DNA from: an uncultured Oscillospiraceae bacterium
GTDB lineage: Bacteria > Bacillota > Clostridia > Oscillospirales > Ruminococcaceae
NCBI GenBank assembly: GCA_910577365.1
Contig: CAJTMU010000074.1
Coordinates: 1-11,410 of the forward strand
DNA length: 11,410 nucleotides
Reading direction: 5' to 3'
Shown: positions 4,676-11,410 of the stretch, piece after piece
Layout: each line of letters begins with the position of its first letter
How positions within the stretch are numbered: the stretch's first letter is position 1
The notes under the pieces: generated by a model
Told to the model about the DNA's origin: nothing
Seen by the model: only the letters and a program-made list of their open reading frames with translations
The model's database searches: none
Program-made: the position numbers and the translations under genes

Positions 4676-5388
4676 ACGAACTCCAAACCTTTACTTATAA
4701 CAACTCAAGAGTGCGCACAATAGAAATAAACGGCGAACCGTGGTTTGTATTGAAAGATGTATGTGAAATTCTTGGAATAGAAAATCACAAGGATTTATCC
4801 AAAAGACTTGATGAAGATGAGGTGGGTAGATTTGAGTTACCCCACCCACAAAACCCGTTAAAAACCATTAAAATGCTTTGTGTGAGCGAAAGCGGTCTGT
4901 ACAACGTTATACTCCGCTCGGACAAGTCCGAAGCTAAGCCATTCCGCAAGTGGGTGACCGCTGAAGTTTTACCCTCAATCCGTAAAACCGGTGCATACGG
5001 CGCACCGATAAAACCAAACAAGGCTCTTGAAATTAAAGAAATCAACGCAAAAGTTCGGCTTTCCAATCAGTTCCTTAAACTTTCAAAGGTTGACACTCTT
5101 TCTGCCGAGTATAAGAACATTCTCGCCGCCAAAGCCGCAGAGGTTCTCACGGGAACACAGCTTATACCGCTCCCGAAGTCACAGCAGAAAATGTACTCCG
5201 CCGGAGAGCTCGGTCAGATGTTAGGAGTGTCGGCGCAAAAGATAGGGCGTATTTCCAATGAATACAGCCTCAAGACCGCCGAGTACGGAGAGTGGTATCG
5301 CTCAAAGTCAGAGCATTCCAGCAAGGAGGTTGATACCTTTGTTTATAACGACAAAGCGGTTGAAAGGTTTAAGATGATTTTGAGCTAA
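4672..5388 (+). CDS. BRO-N domain phage antirepressor
   Basis: This 238-residue protein has a BRO-N domain at residues 1-107: FTYNNSRVRTIEINGEPWFVLKDVCEILGI, ending with the conserved SESGLYNVILRSDKSEAKPFRKWVTAEVLPSIRKTGAYG. A helical linker follows (residues 115-165). The C-terminal DNA-binding-like domain (about 168-238) has YSAGELGQMLGVSAQKIGRIS and a KAVERFKMIL end, typical of phage Ant-type antirepressors. Such proteins inactivate phage repressors and favour induction. ATG 4672 overlaps the upstream stop. A terminator follows 9 bases after the stop. An antirepressor amid tail genes is out of its usual place in the early or immunity region. Its target repressor is not in this window. Confidence 0.85.
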   Translation: MNELQTFTYNNSRVRTIEINGEPWFVLKDVCEILGIENHKDLSKRLDEDEVGRFELPHPQNPLKTIKMLCVSESGLYNVILRSDKSEAKPFRKWVTAEVLPSIRKTGAYGAPIKPNKALEIKEINAKVRLSNQFLKLSKVDTLSAEYKNILAAKAAEVLTGTQLIPLPKSQQKMYSAGELGQMLGVSAQKIGRISNEYSLKTAEYGEWYRSKSEHSSKEVDTFVYNDKAVERFKMILS

Positions 5389-5397
5389 TTGAATATC

Positions 5398-5430
5398 AAA
5401 AGCACTCCTTCGAGGGTGCTTTTATTATAC
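5398..5430 (+). terminator. Intrinsic terminator between antirepressor and tape measure genes
   Basis: AAAAGCACTC (5398-5407) pairs with GGGTGCTTTT (5414-5423) over 10 bp with one G-T pair and a 6-base loop containing TTCG, followed by ATTATAC. The A-run on the left makes it possibly bidirectional. It ends the cassette transcript and lies directly before the tape measure ribosome site (AAAAAGGAG at 5433-5441), so late transcripts must pass it to express the rest of the tail. Confidence 0.8.
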
Positions 5431-5449
5431 ACAAAAAGGAGATGATATC

Positions 5450-8326
5450 ATGGCAGGAGGCTACGACGGCTCAATACGGATAGACACGCTTATCAATACG
5501 CTTCCTATCAACAGCGGGATAAATCGGATCGAGAGCAAGGTAAAGGCGCTTGCTTCAACGATAGGGCTTGCGTTCGGGGCAAAGGAGCTTATAAGCTTCG
5601 GTAAAAACGCGGTGGAAGCAGCTTCCGATCTGACCGAAGCGCAGAACGTCGTTGACACGGCTTTCGGCGAGATGTCCTATAAAATGGAGCAATTTGCGGA
5701 TACCGCCCTCGAAACCTACGGAATATCCGAGCTGACAGCTAAAAATATGGGCAGCACCTATATGGCCATGGCAAAGGGCATGGGGGTCGCGACAGACGCC
5801 GCCTCGGATATGGCGGTGACGCTCACGGGACGACTGTCGGATATTATGTCGTTCTACAACAAAACGCAGTCCGAGGTTGATACAATCGGGCGCGCGCTGA
5901 TAACGGGCGAAACCGAGCCGCTTAAAGCTATCGGCGTTGTAATGACGCAGACCAATCTTGCGGCGTATGCTATGGCACAGGGCTTCACAAAATCCTATAC
6001 GGAAATGTCGGCGAACGAGCAGCTGCTTGTTCGCTATAAATATTTTCTGGAGCGGACCGCGCTTGCGCAGGGGGATTTCTCGAAAACCTCCGAGAACTGG
6101 GCTAATCAAACAAGAATGTTATCCGAGCGGCTGAACGAATTTATGACCAATCTCGGCGCCGTTATTATGAACGTGCTTACACCTGCACTGCAGTTTGCGA
6201 ACGAGGCGGTAATGTTTCTTAACGACTTGTTTTTCGGCGGAAAGACCGAGGAGGAAACCACCGCCGCCAAGAATGCGGAAGCAGTCACCGACGAGGTCAC
6301 GGCGGTCGGAACTGCGGCGGAGAAGTCGGAAAAGAAGCTTAACAGCCTGCTCTCGGGTTTTGACGAGCTGCATATAATCAGCGGCGCAAAATCCGACGAT
6401 GATGAAAGCGTAAGCGGAGCGGGTATAAATACTTCAGATCTGCTGGGCGTAAATCCGGAAGCGGATGCTTCCGCCGCAAAAAAGGCGGCGGGAAAATACC
6501 GCGGCATCATCAACGATATATATCTCGCGTTCAAGCGCCACCCGCTTACAAAGCTGATCGGCGATATTATAAAAAAGGTTGGTGAGTTTTTCGGATTATT
6601 TGAGGACGACGGTGGTATTGACGCCGGCGGGGTCGTTACAATGCTGATGACTGTTCTTGAGGCGTTCCTCGCGTATAAGTCTATATCAACAATAACAGGC
6701 GCAATAAGCGCTTTCAGCAGCGGCTTCGGCGGGCTGATAGGGATTATTACGGCACATCCCGTTCTGGCGGCAATAGCGGGCATTACGGCGCTTGCCGTGG
6801 GCATTGTTGTGCTGGACGACGAATTGAAACGTCAGCGCATTGCCTCGCATTTCGGAGATATTTCAATATCCCTTGAGGAAATAAACGAGCTTACCTCGCC
6901 GATAAAGGGCGACGTTGACGATATAGCAAAGGCTTTTCAGGATAACGATACCCGCATAAAGACCGCACGGGATAATTTTATCGAGCTGTCAAAGGCAATA
7001 GAAAGCACCACCGACGCGCTGGGGCAGGACGATGGAAGCGGGTTGGAAAAGTTTATCGAGCAGGTTGACGAATATGTTAACGCGGCGCTCGACCTTACCG
7101 CCGCTACAAACGATACCACCGCGCTGCGACAGCTGTTTATGGCAGACGGAAAGATCGACGAGACGGAGCAGGCCACACTCGACTGGATATCAAGTCTTAA
7201 CGACAGTATCAAAGGCAAAATTGAAACGATCCGCGAACAAATACACACGATAACACAGACGGCGGCTGAAGAAAACCGTAAGCTCACCGAAGCGGAAATT
7301 GAAAATATAAAGCATTTGTATGACGAACTGGCTAAGATAACAGCTACGCAGAGCGATGTCGAACAGACCGCGGCGTGGGAACGGCTTATAACACGCGCAT
7401 ATTCTTACGAGAGCTACGATGTGCTTTTTGATGAGATAGTGAACGCGCGGGAGCAGACCGACACGGCTTTAAAAGAAGTTGAAGAGGCGGCAATCAAGCA
7501 AATGAGCGCACAGATAGTTGAAGCAAGAGCGAACGGGTATTCCGAGGAGGATATTCAGAAGCTTCGCGACGACTCTATGACTGCGATAAATAAAAGCATC
7601 GACGAAAAGAAAAAACAGATGCTTGAATATGAGCTTAAATTACTGAATGCGTTTGGAGACGCACATTACGGTTTTACTGAGGAGGCAGAACTTGAAAAGC
7701 TGTTCAAAACGCGATTTGACAATTCCGAAGATCAAAAGAGATTTATAGAGTATTACAAGCTTTATAAAGAAGCGCAAAAATCCGGAAGCAGCGCCGATAT
7801 AGACAGCATTGCCGCGGCAATAGGCGATGAATACTATGTTAAGGTAATTTCCGAGCTTGCGGAGGCTATCGGTAACGCCGATAAGACCTACGGCGAATGG
7901 GGTGCGGAGCATGAACGCGTCGTGAAGGAGTTATCCGATCTGGGATACGACGGCGCTGGTGGATTAGTTAACAGTTTTTCTGATATTATCGAAAGCTCGG
8001 AAAAGATAGACGGAACCGCTCTGCTCGCCGATGCGGCTGACTTCACGGGTAAAGGGAAAGACGACGGAGAAGCCTACATAAACGCTCTGTCAGAATACAT
8101 CTCCGGTGCGGAGATACCTTGGAAGTGGGGTGCGGAGCCATACCCCACCGCGTCAAGTTACGCCCAACAGCCGAACAAAGCCGCAGCACCCGCCGAAAGG
8201 AACTATTTTGAATTCCCGATATACATAGACAACGAGCTGAAGGGCACGGTTGAGGTAAAATCACAGCGGACGCTGGGCGGTACGGATTTCTGTGTCGACA
8301 ACGGCAAGGCGAGAGGACGGAAATAA
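5450..8326 (+). CDS. Tail tape measure protein
   Basis: This 958-residue protein is the scaffold that sets tail length and is threaded through the tube, leaving with the DNA at injection. ATG 5450 has AAGGAG 8 bases upstream. Residues 1-110 are helical with a GLAFGAKELISFGKNAVEAASDL segment common in tape measure N-termini. Residues 110-265 carry the family core (GRALITGETEPLKAIGVVM, ANEQLLVRYKYFLERTA, ENWANQTRMLSERL). Residues about 391-456 are strongly hydrophobic (LIGIITAHPVLAAIAGITALAVGIVVL), probably the membrane-inserting part. The rest is charged coiled coil. The C-terminus ends in YFEFPIYIDNELKGTVEV. I see no lysozyme or peptidase motif. At about 0.15 nm per residue the tail would be near 140 nm (inference). 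Confidence 0.9.
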   Translation: MAGGYDGSIRIDTLINTLPINSGINRIESKVKALASTIGLAFGAKELISFGKNAVEAASDLTEAQNVVDTAFGEMSYKMEQFADTALETYGISELTAKNMGSTYMAMAKGMGVATDAASDMAVTLTGRLSDIMSFYNKTQSEVDTIGRALITGETEPLKAIGVVMTQTNLAAYAMAQGFTKSYTEMSANEQLLVRYKYFLERTALAQGDFSKTSENWANQTRMLSERLNEFMTNLGAVIMNVLTPALQFANEAVMFLNDLFFGGKTEEETTAAKNAEAVTDEVTAVGTAAEKSEKKLNSLLSGFDELHIISGAKSDDDESVSGAGINTSDLLGVNPEADASAAKKAAGKYRGIINDIYLAFKRHPLTKLIGDIIKKVGEFFGLFEDDGGIDAGGVVTMLMTVLEAFLAYKSISTITGAISAFSSGFGGLIGIITAHPVLAAIAGITALAVGIVVLDDELKRQRIASHFGDISISLEEINELTSPIKGDVDDIAKAFQDNDTRIKTARDNFIELSKAIESTTDALGQDDGSGLEKFIEQVDEYVNAALDLTAATNDTTALRQLFMADGKIDETEQATLDWISSLNDSIKGKIETIREQIHTITQTAAEENRKLTEAEIENIKHLYDELAKITATQSDVEQTAAWERLITRAYSYESYDVLFDEIVNAREQTDTALKEVEEAAIKQMSAQIVEARANGYSEEDIQKLRDDSMTAINKSIDEKKKQMLEYELKLLNAFGDAHYGFTEEAELEKLFKTRFDNSEDQKRFIEYYKLYKEAQKSGSSADIDSIAAAIGDEYYVKVISELAEAIGNADKTYGEWGAEHERVVKELSDLGYDGAGGLVNSFSDIIESSEKIDGTALLADAADFTGKGKDDGEAYINALSEYISGAEIPWKWGAEPYPTASSYAQQPNKAAAPAERNYFEFPIYIDNELKGTVEVKSQRTLGGTDFCVDNGKARGRK

Positions 8327-8698
8327 ATGGGCGATTTTGCATTATTAAAGATAAAGGTAGGCGAGGAGCTTAAGCCTATCACACGCATAGCGCAATACAA
8401 GGTGCAGCTTATCGACCTCGACGGCGACGGCGCGGGAACGTCCGAGGACGGCTATACTATCCGCGACGTCCGCCGCCGCAACAAGGCGAAAATAATTGTA
8501 AAGCTGGAAAATCTTCATTTTTCGGAATTTACGAATTTCATGTCATACATTGACAGCGAATCCTTTGAGCTGACGTATTTCGCGGGAACGTTCAAAACCA
8601 TAACGGCACACTGCGGCGACAGAGATATCGAGCTGGTGAAGGCTCCGCGCGAGGACGAAAATCTTTGGAACGTAAGCCTGTCGTTTATAGAATATTAG
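8327..8698 (+). CDS. Small distal-tail protein (DUF6711-like)
   Basis: This 123-residue protein starts at the base right after the tape measure stop, so translation is coupled. It has an N-terminal strand region, then DLDGDGAGTSEDGYTIRDVRRRNKAKIIVKLENL, a helix FTNFMSYIDSESFELTYF and the ending WNVSLSFIEY. This order (an arginine-rich 'IRD..RRR.K' segment, a central helix, and a C-terminal 'W...L.FIE') is like small proteins annotated DUF6711 that follow tape measure genes in Clostridia phages. They probably contribute to the tail tip or distal tail ring. The family match is from memory of the pattern and was not searched. The gene looks complete, and its TAG stop lies within the TAGGAGG ribosome site of the next gene. 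Confidence 0.6.
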   Translation: MGDFALLKIKVGEELKPITRIAQYKVQLIDLDGDGAGTSEDGYTIRDVRRRNKAKIIVKLENLHFSEFTNFMSYIDSESFELTYFAGTFKTITAHCGDRDIELVKAPREDENLWNVSLSFIEY

Positions 8699-8710
8699 GA
8701 GGCGATCTGT

Positions 8711-11062
8711 ATGTATGAAGTATCGGATGCATATAAATCCGCGATAGCGCTGCCGTCGAGAAATTTTCGGCTTAGCGGCAATATCCGGCTGCAAAGCGGC
8801 GATACGATTACGCTTTCCGACAGCAACGTTGTCGGCGAGATGAAAATTGAAACACAGTGCATGAGCGGAAGCTCCTCGGAGCAAATTCTGGATATCGGAG
8901 CGGTGTGCGCGGCAAAGCTCACTATGACCGTAAAGAGCGCGGGCGGCTCGGACAGCTTCGCGGACGCGCGGGTGCGTCCTCTTGTGGGGCTTGAAATTTC
9001 CGAGGATAATTTTGAGGATATTCCTATGGGGATATTTTATGTGGACAACACGACCGTGGAACGCGTAAAAGACAGAGTGACATTCAGCGCTTATGACAAA
9101 ATGATTTTTCTGCATTTCCTGCTTACGGACACAATGCGCGGCAATATGAAAAATATGCCGCCTTTCGCTGCGTGCGCTTATGTGTGCGGTCTGGCGGGGA
9201 TCAGAATGGCGCAGTCAAGCGCGGCGGTTACTGCTTTTCCCAACGGTTCGGTTCTGCCGGATTATTCGGACGCGTCGATAGAAACGGCGCGCGATCTCGT
9301 CATGTGGTGCGCGCAGCTGATGGGCTGCTTTGCGAGAATTGACAGGCACGGTAAGCTTGAATTTGTGCAGCTAAAGGCTGAAAACGACGAGCACGGAATG
9401 ATAATCCCAGTCAGGGAGATAGCCGCCCGGCAGCGTTACAGCACAAGGTTCGCCGACGGCGTTATCCGCATAACGCGTCTGACCATGAAAAAAAGCGACG
9501 GCAAGACGGCGAGCGCGGCTGTTACATATACAGGCAGCACCAAACGAAGCGCGGAGCTGGAGCTTGAACAAAATCCTCTTATACTGTCGCTCACCGATAA
9601 AACGGTCAAAGAGTGCTTAAAGGATATTCTGGGCACCGTGAAAACGGCGTATTTCAGACCATTTCAGAGCGAGATAGCCAGCGACCCCGCACTTGACGCG
9701 GGGGATTATGTGCGGCTGCGCGGCGGTTCTATTGATACCAACCGCGGCTACGGCACCGGCATAATAACACACAATATCTGGAGATACAGGGGCAAGCACA
9801 GTATCGTAAATGTCGGCAGCGTTCCCGCTATGTATCAGCTTGATGATGAAAGCTCCGCCACTGAAATAGCCGCCGTTTCGGAGATAGCTCTGCTTTCAGC
9901 TAATTCCGAGGACGATGACAGCGGCAGCGATGACGTGGACGGGACGGATCTGGTATACGTGCAGCCCAAAAGTCAGCTCGAAAAGGAGATCGACGGGCTG
10001 AAAGGGAAAGCGGGGGCGGGCTCGGGCGTGGGCAAGGCGGTAGAAGATGACCCAACCTGCGAGTACTTCAACGATTACGAAGCTAACAATATAACACCAT
10101 ATGGCATAGCGGCATATCACCATGTTGAGGGAAGGGGCAACAGCTGCGGATCGGGCACCGCGTGTCATGCCGAAGGTTATGGAAACTTCGTGCGCTATGG
10201 GACGGGACTTCGCGTTGAGGGCAGCTACAATACGTTGGATACCGGAGAAGCGTCCTCGGTGGGTGGCAAGGGCAACAACGTGAAAAGATTGGACATGAGC
10301 AGAGTTGACGGCAGCGGCAATAAGGTCGATACGGCAAGCAGCTCACATATTCTGGGCTCGGAAAATACTGTTACAAATTCCAACGAATCCATAATATGCG
10401 GAAAATCCAATACGGTCAACAATTCGTTTTCAAGTCTTATAGCGGGGATGAACAACAAAGTTGAATACGGGCATCAAGTTATTGTGCAGGGAAATGAAAA
10501 TGAAATAAATTTTTATGTGGGCGAGGTATTGGGAAATCATAATACAGTCACTCCGGCACAAGTGGGGGAATGCTATGTTTACGGCGAACGCAATGATATA
10601 AAATCAGGCTATATATTTGCTTTTGGGTTTGGTTTGGTATCCCGCAATCTGGCTCGAAGCCGTGTAATGTTCGGCGAATATAATGTTGCCAGAAGCTCTT
10701 TTGGACGCCAACCAATTCTGCTTTTATTGGGGAACGGAAGAAGCGACCAGGAGCGATCAAGCTGCTTTGCAGTGGATTACAATGGAAACGTGTACTGCAA
10801 CCATATTTATGAAACGGGCACGTCAAATATAGAGGATTATTTTACAAATAATCCTGCGCCTGCCTCGCAGACTGCCCGAACTTTTTCCCCCGCGGCAAAC
10901 GCTGAGATACCGATAGTACTGCTCGACCACACCCCGACCGCCGATGACCTGACAGGTTCGGAATGTGTTTTTTTGCAGTGCGCGGATACGGCGGAGGTAG
11001 AGGGGGAAGCTACGGGAATATTCAGAGTGACGGATATTTTCGCGGAGAAAAGTTTACGGTAA
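8711..11062 (+). CDS. Baseplate / tail fibre protein with beta-roll repeat domain
   Basis: In this 783-residue protein the N-terminal part (residues 1-375) has the make-up of a tail-tip baseplate protein: strands with PMGIFYVDNTTVERVKDRVTFSAYDKM, then DLVMWCAQLMGCFARIDRHGKLEF, then GDYVRLRGGSIDTN. Residues 376-455 are an acidic linker (SEDDDSGSDDVDG) and a short helix. From 470 come nine exact 15-residue repeats with consensus xHVxGxxNxVxxxxx, then decayed copies to about 645. This is a left-handed beta-roll like YadA-head repeats. Residues 674-695 (GNGRSD then FAVDYNGNVY) match the motif seen before the C-terminal processing domain of Peptidase_G2-type spikes. It probably trimerises and binds the host surface. 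TAGGAGG lies 8 bases before ATG 8711. Confidence 0.75.
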   Translation: MYEVSDAYKSAIALPSRNFRLSGNIRLQSGDTITLSDSNVVGEMKIETQCMSGSSSEQILDIGAVCAAKLTMTVKSAGGSDSFADARVRPLVGLEISEDNFEDIPMGIFYVDNTTVERVKDRVTFSAYDKMIFLHFLLTDTMRGNMKNMPPFAACAYVCGLAGIRMAQSSAAVTAFPNGSVLPDYSDASIETARDLVMWCAQLMGCFARIDRHGKLEFVQLKAENDEHGMIIPVREIAARQRYSTRFADGVIRITRLTMKKSDGKTASAAVTYTGSTKRSAELELEQNPLILSLTDKTVKECLKDILGTVKTAYFRPFQSEIASDPALDAGDYVRLRGGSIDTNRGYGTGIITHNIWRYRGKHSIVNVGSVPAMYQLDDESSATEIAAVSEIALLSANSEDDDSGSDDVDGTDLVYVQPKSQLEKEIDGLKGKAGAGSGVGKAVEDDPTCEYFNDYEANNITPYGIAAYHHVEGRGNSCGSGTACHAEGYGNFVRYGTGLRVEGSYNTLDTGEASSVGGKGNNVKRLDMSRVDGSGNKVDTASSSHILGSENTVTNSNESIICGKSNTVNNSFSSLIAGMNNKVEYGHQVIVQGNENEINFYVGEVLGNHNTVTPAQVGECYVYGERNDIKSGYIFAFGFGLVSRNLARSRVMFGEYNVARSSFGRQPILLLLGNGRSDQERSSCFAVDYNGNVYCNHIYETGTSNIEDYFTNNPAPASQTARTFSPAANAEIPIVLLDHTPTADDLTGSECVFLQCADTAEVEGEATGIFRVTDIFAEKSLR
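10118..10522 (+). repeat. Nine 45-bp coding repeats (15-residue beta-roll units)
   Basis: Nine consecutive units of exactly 45 bases encode residues 470-604. Examples are HHVEGRGNSCGSGTA, CHAEGYGNFVRYGTG, LRVEGSYNTLDTGEA, SHILGSENTVTNSNE and SIICGKSNTVNNSFS. Gly at position 5 and Asn at position 8 are kept in all nine. DNA identity between units is low, so they are old or selected at protein level. GC falls in the later units. Confidence 0.8.
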
Positions 11063-11126
11063 AATGCAGTGCGATCCATGATAAAACTGTATAAAAACAA
11101 AGACGAGGGACGTAACGCCCACGCAG

Positions 11127-11237
11127 GAATTTTCCGCAAGCCGGTACGGAAGCGCAGCCCGCCAAGCGGGCGGAGCGTTCGTGCCGAGGCTAACGGAGTT
11201 TTCGACAAAGCCGAAAACGTAGTGGTGCGGGAAATTC
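11127..11237 (+). ncRNA. Predicted structured RNA element (three-stem) before the last gene
   Basis: Three nested pairings lie in the 199-base gap after the fibre gene. P1: GAATTTTCCGCA (11127-11138) pairs with TGCGGGAAATTC (11226-11237), 12 bp with one G-U. P2: a long hairpin at 11142-11186, with a GCCCGC-CAA-GCGGGC top (11157-11171). P3: GTTTTCG (11198-11204) with CGAAAAC (11212-11218). Together they form a three-way junction. It sits in the leader of the gene at 11262. It could be a cis-acting RNA, a small RNA or a REP/MITE-like repeat. I recognise no known class. Confidence 0.5.
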
Positions 11238-11261
11238 AAATTTAAATCAGGAGGAATTTTA

Positions 11262-11410
11262 ATGGCGACAAAAACGGTAACATTAACAGGCGCGGAGCTT
11301 TGTGTGGACGAGCTGGGCGGCTTGAACGCGCTGATAGTGAACAACACGGACGCACCGCTGTACGCCTCGGCTAAAGCGGGCATAGAGCCTTACGCGGACG
11401 GTGTGATAGA
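11262..11410 (+). CDS. Small tail-fibre-associated protein, 3' truncated
   Basis: The frame starts at ATG 11262 with AGGAGG 7 bases upstream and runs off the right edge after 49 codons. It begins MATKTVTLTGAELCVDELGG and goes on with LNALIVNNTDAPLYASAKAG and then EPYADGV. This beta-rich opening is common in small proteins encoded after fibre genes in phages of Clostridia, where 'GG.N..V.N.T...VYAS' is typical; their function is unknown. They may decorate the fibre or tail tip. Codon use and GC are like the structural genes, not the inserted cassette. The structured element at 11127-11237 lies in its leader and may affect its expression. Confidence 0.65.
   Translation, partial: MATKTVTLTGAELCVDELGGLNALIVNNTDAPLYASAKAGIEPYADGVI

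Noticed and set aside
10118..10522. CRISPR-like or tandem DNA repeat
   Set aside because: The 45-base period is codon-based, the units are divergent at DNA level, and there are no spacers; it is a protein repeat.
11078..11245. A 55-codon plus-strand frame starting ATG ATA AAA CTG in the gap after the fibre gene
   Set aside because: It has no ribosome site, a very basic and odd composition (RKPVRKRSPPSGRSVR), and coincides with the three-stem structure, which explains the sequence better.
11063..11261. Diversity-generating retroelement template or tRNA in the gap after the fibre gene
   Set aside because: No reverse transcriptase or copy of the fibre end was seen, and no cloverleaf or CCA-type end fits the pairings.

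Overview
The window is a late structural region of a temperate siphophage or prophage. The likely host is a low-to-moderate GC Gram-positive anaerobe of the Clostridia, possibly Oscillospiraceae or Ruminococcaceae. The host call is an inference from strong AGGAGG-type ribosome sites, sigma-A type promoters, a Gram-positive style lipoprotein and the gene order. That order is capsid end, gp6-like connector, three small head-tail proteins, tail tube, chaperone pair ending in Gp15, tape measure, distal tail and fibre, as in A118-like phages. All recognisable genes are on the + strand.

Region 1 (1-3161) is a tightly packed, GC-rich head-completion and tail-tube operon. It holds the end of a probable major capsid protein, a head-tail connector, a DUF6751-like or minor capsid protein, a tail-completion (minor capsid 2) protein, a minor capsid 3 type protein, the tail tube protein, a probable tail assembly chaperone and Gp15. 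Neighbours overlap by one to eight bases or lie a few bases apart. A strong hairpin separates the tail tube gene from the chaperone genes.

Region 2 (3158-5430) is a visibly AT-richer insertion between Gp15 and the tape measure gene. Hand counts give 37% GC at 3301-3360 and 32% at 4141-4200, against 65% at 1501-1560. It holds two independently transcribed morons. The first is a lipoprotein gene with a perfect TTGACA-17-TATAAT promoter whose -35 box overlaps the Gp15 stop codon; a hairpin follows the gene. The second is a three-gene regulatory cassette: a ribbon-helix-helix (RHH) repressor, an unknown 93-residue protein and a BRO-type antirepressor. Its promoter -10 lies inside a perfect 15-bp inverted repeat. 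A second promoter points backwards from the gap after the RHH gene, and a minus-strand terminator lies about 70 bases downstream of it, so a short antisense RNA is predicted. The layout recalls the phage P22 immI locus (Arc, Ant, sar RNA). The cassette is bracketed by two related terminator-plus-leader sequences, which suggests how it was inserted.

Region 3 (5450-11410) returns to GC-rich structural genes: a 958-residue tape measure protein, a small DUF6711-like tail protein, and a 783-residue baseplate/fibre protein with a 15-residue-repeat beta-roll. A 199-base gap follows and contains a three-stem RNA-like structure. The window ends in the start of a small tail-fibre-associated protein.

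The structural genes build the head-tail joint, tube and tip. The lipoprotein is probably made by the lysogen and may change the host surface. The RHH/antirepressor cassette probably controls a lysis-lysogeny or anti-immunity decision. All functions are read from sequence patterns and context; no database search was run.
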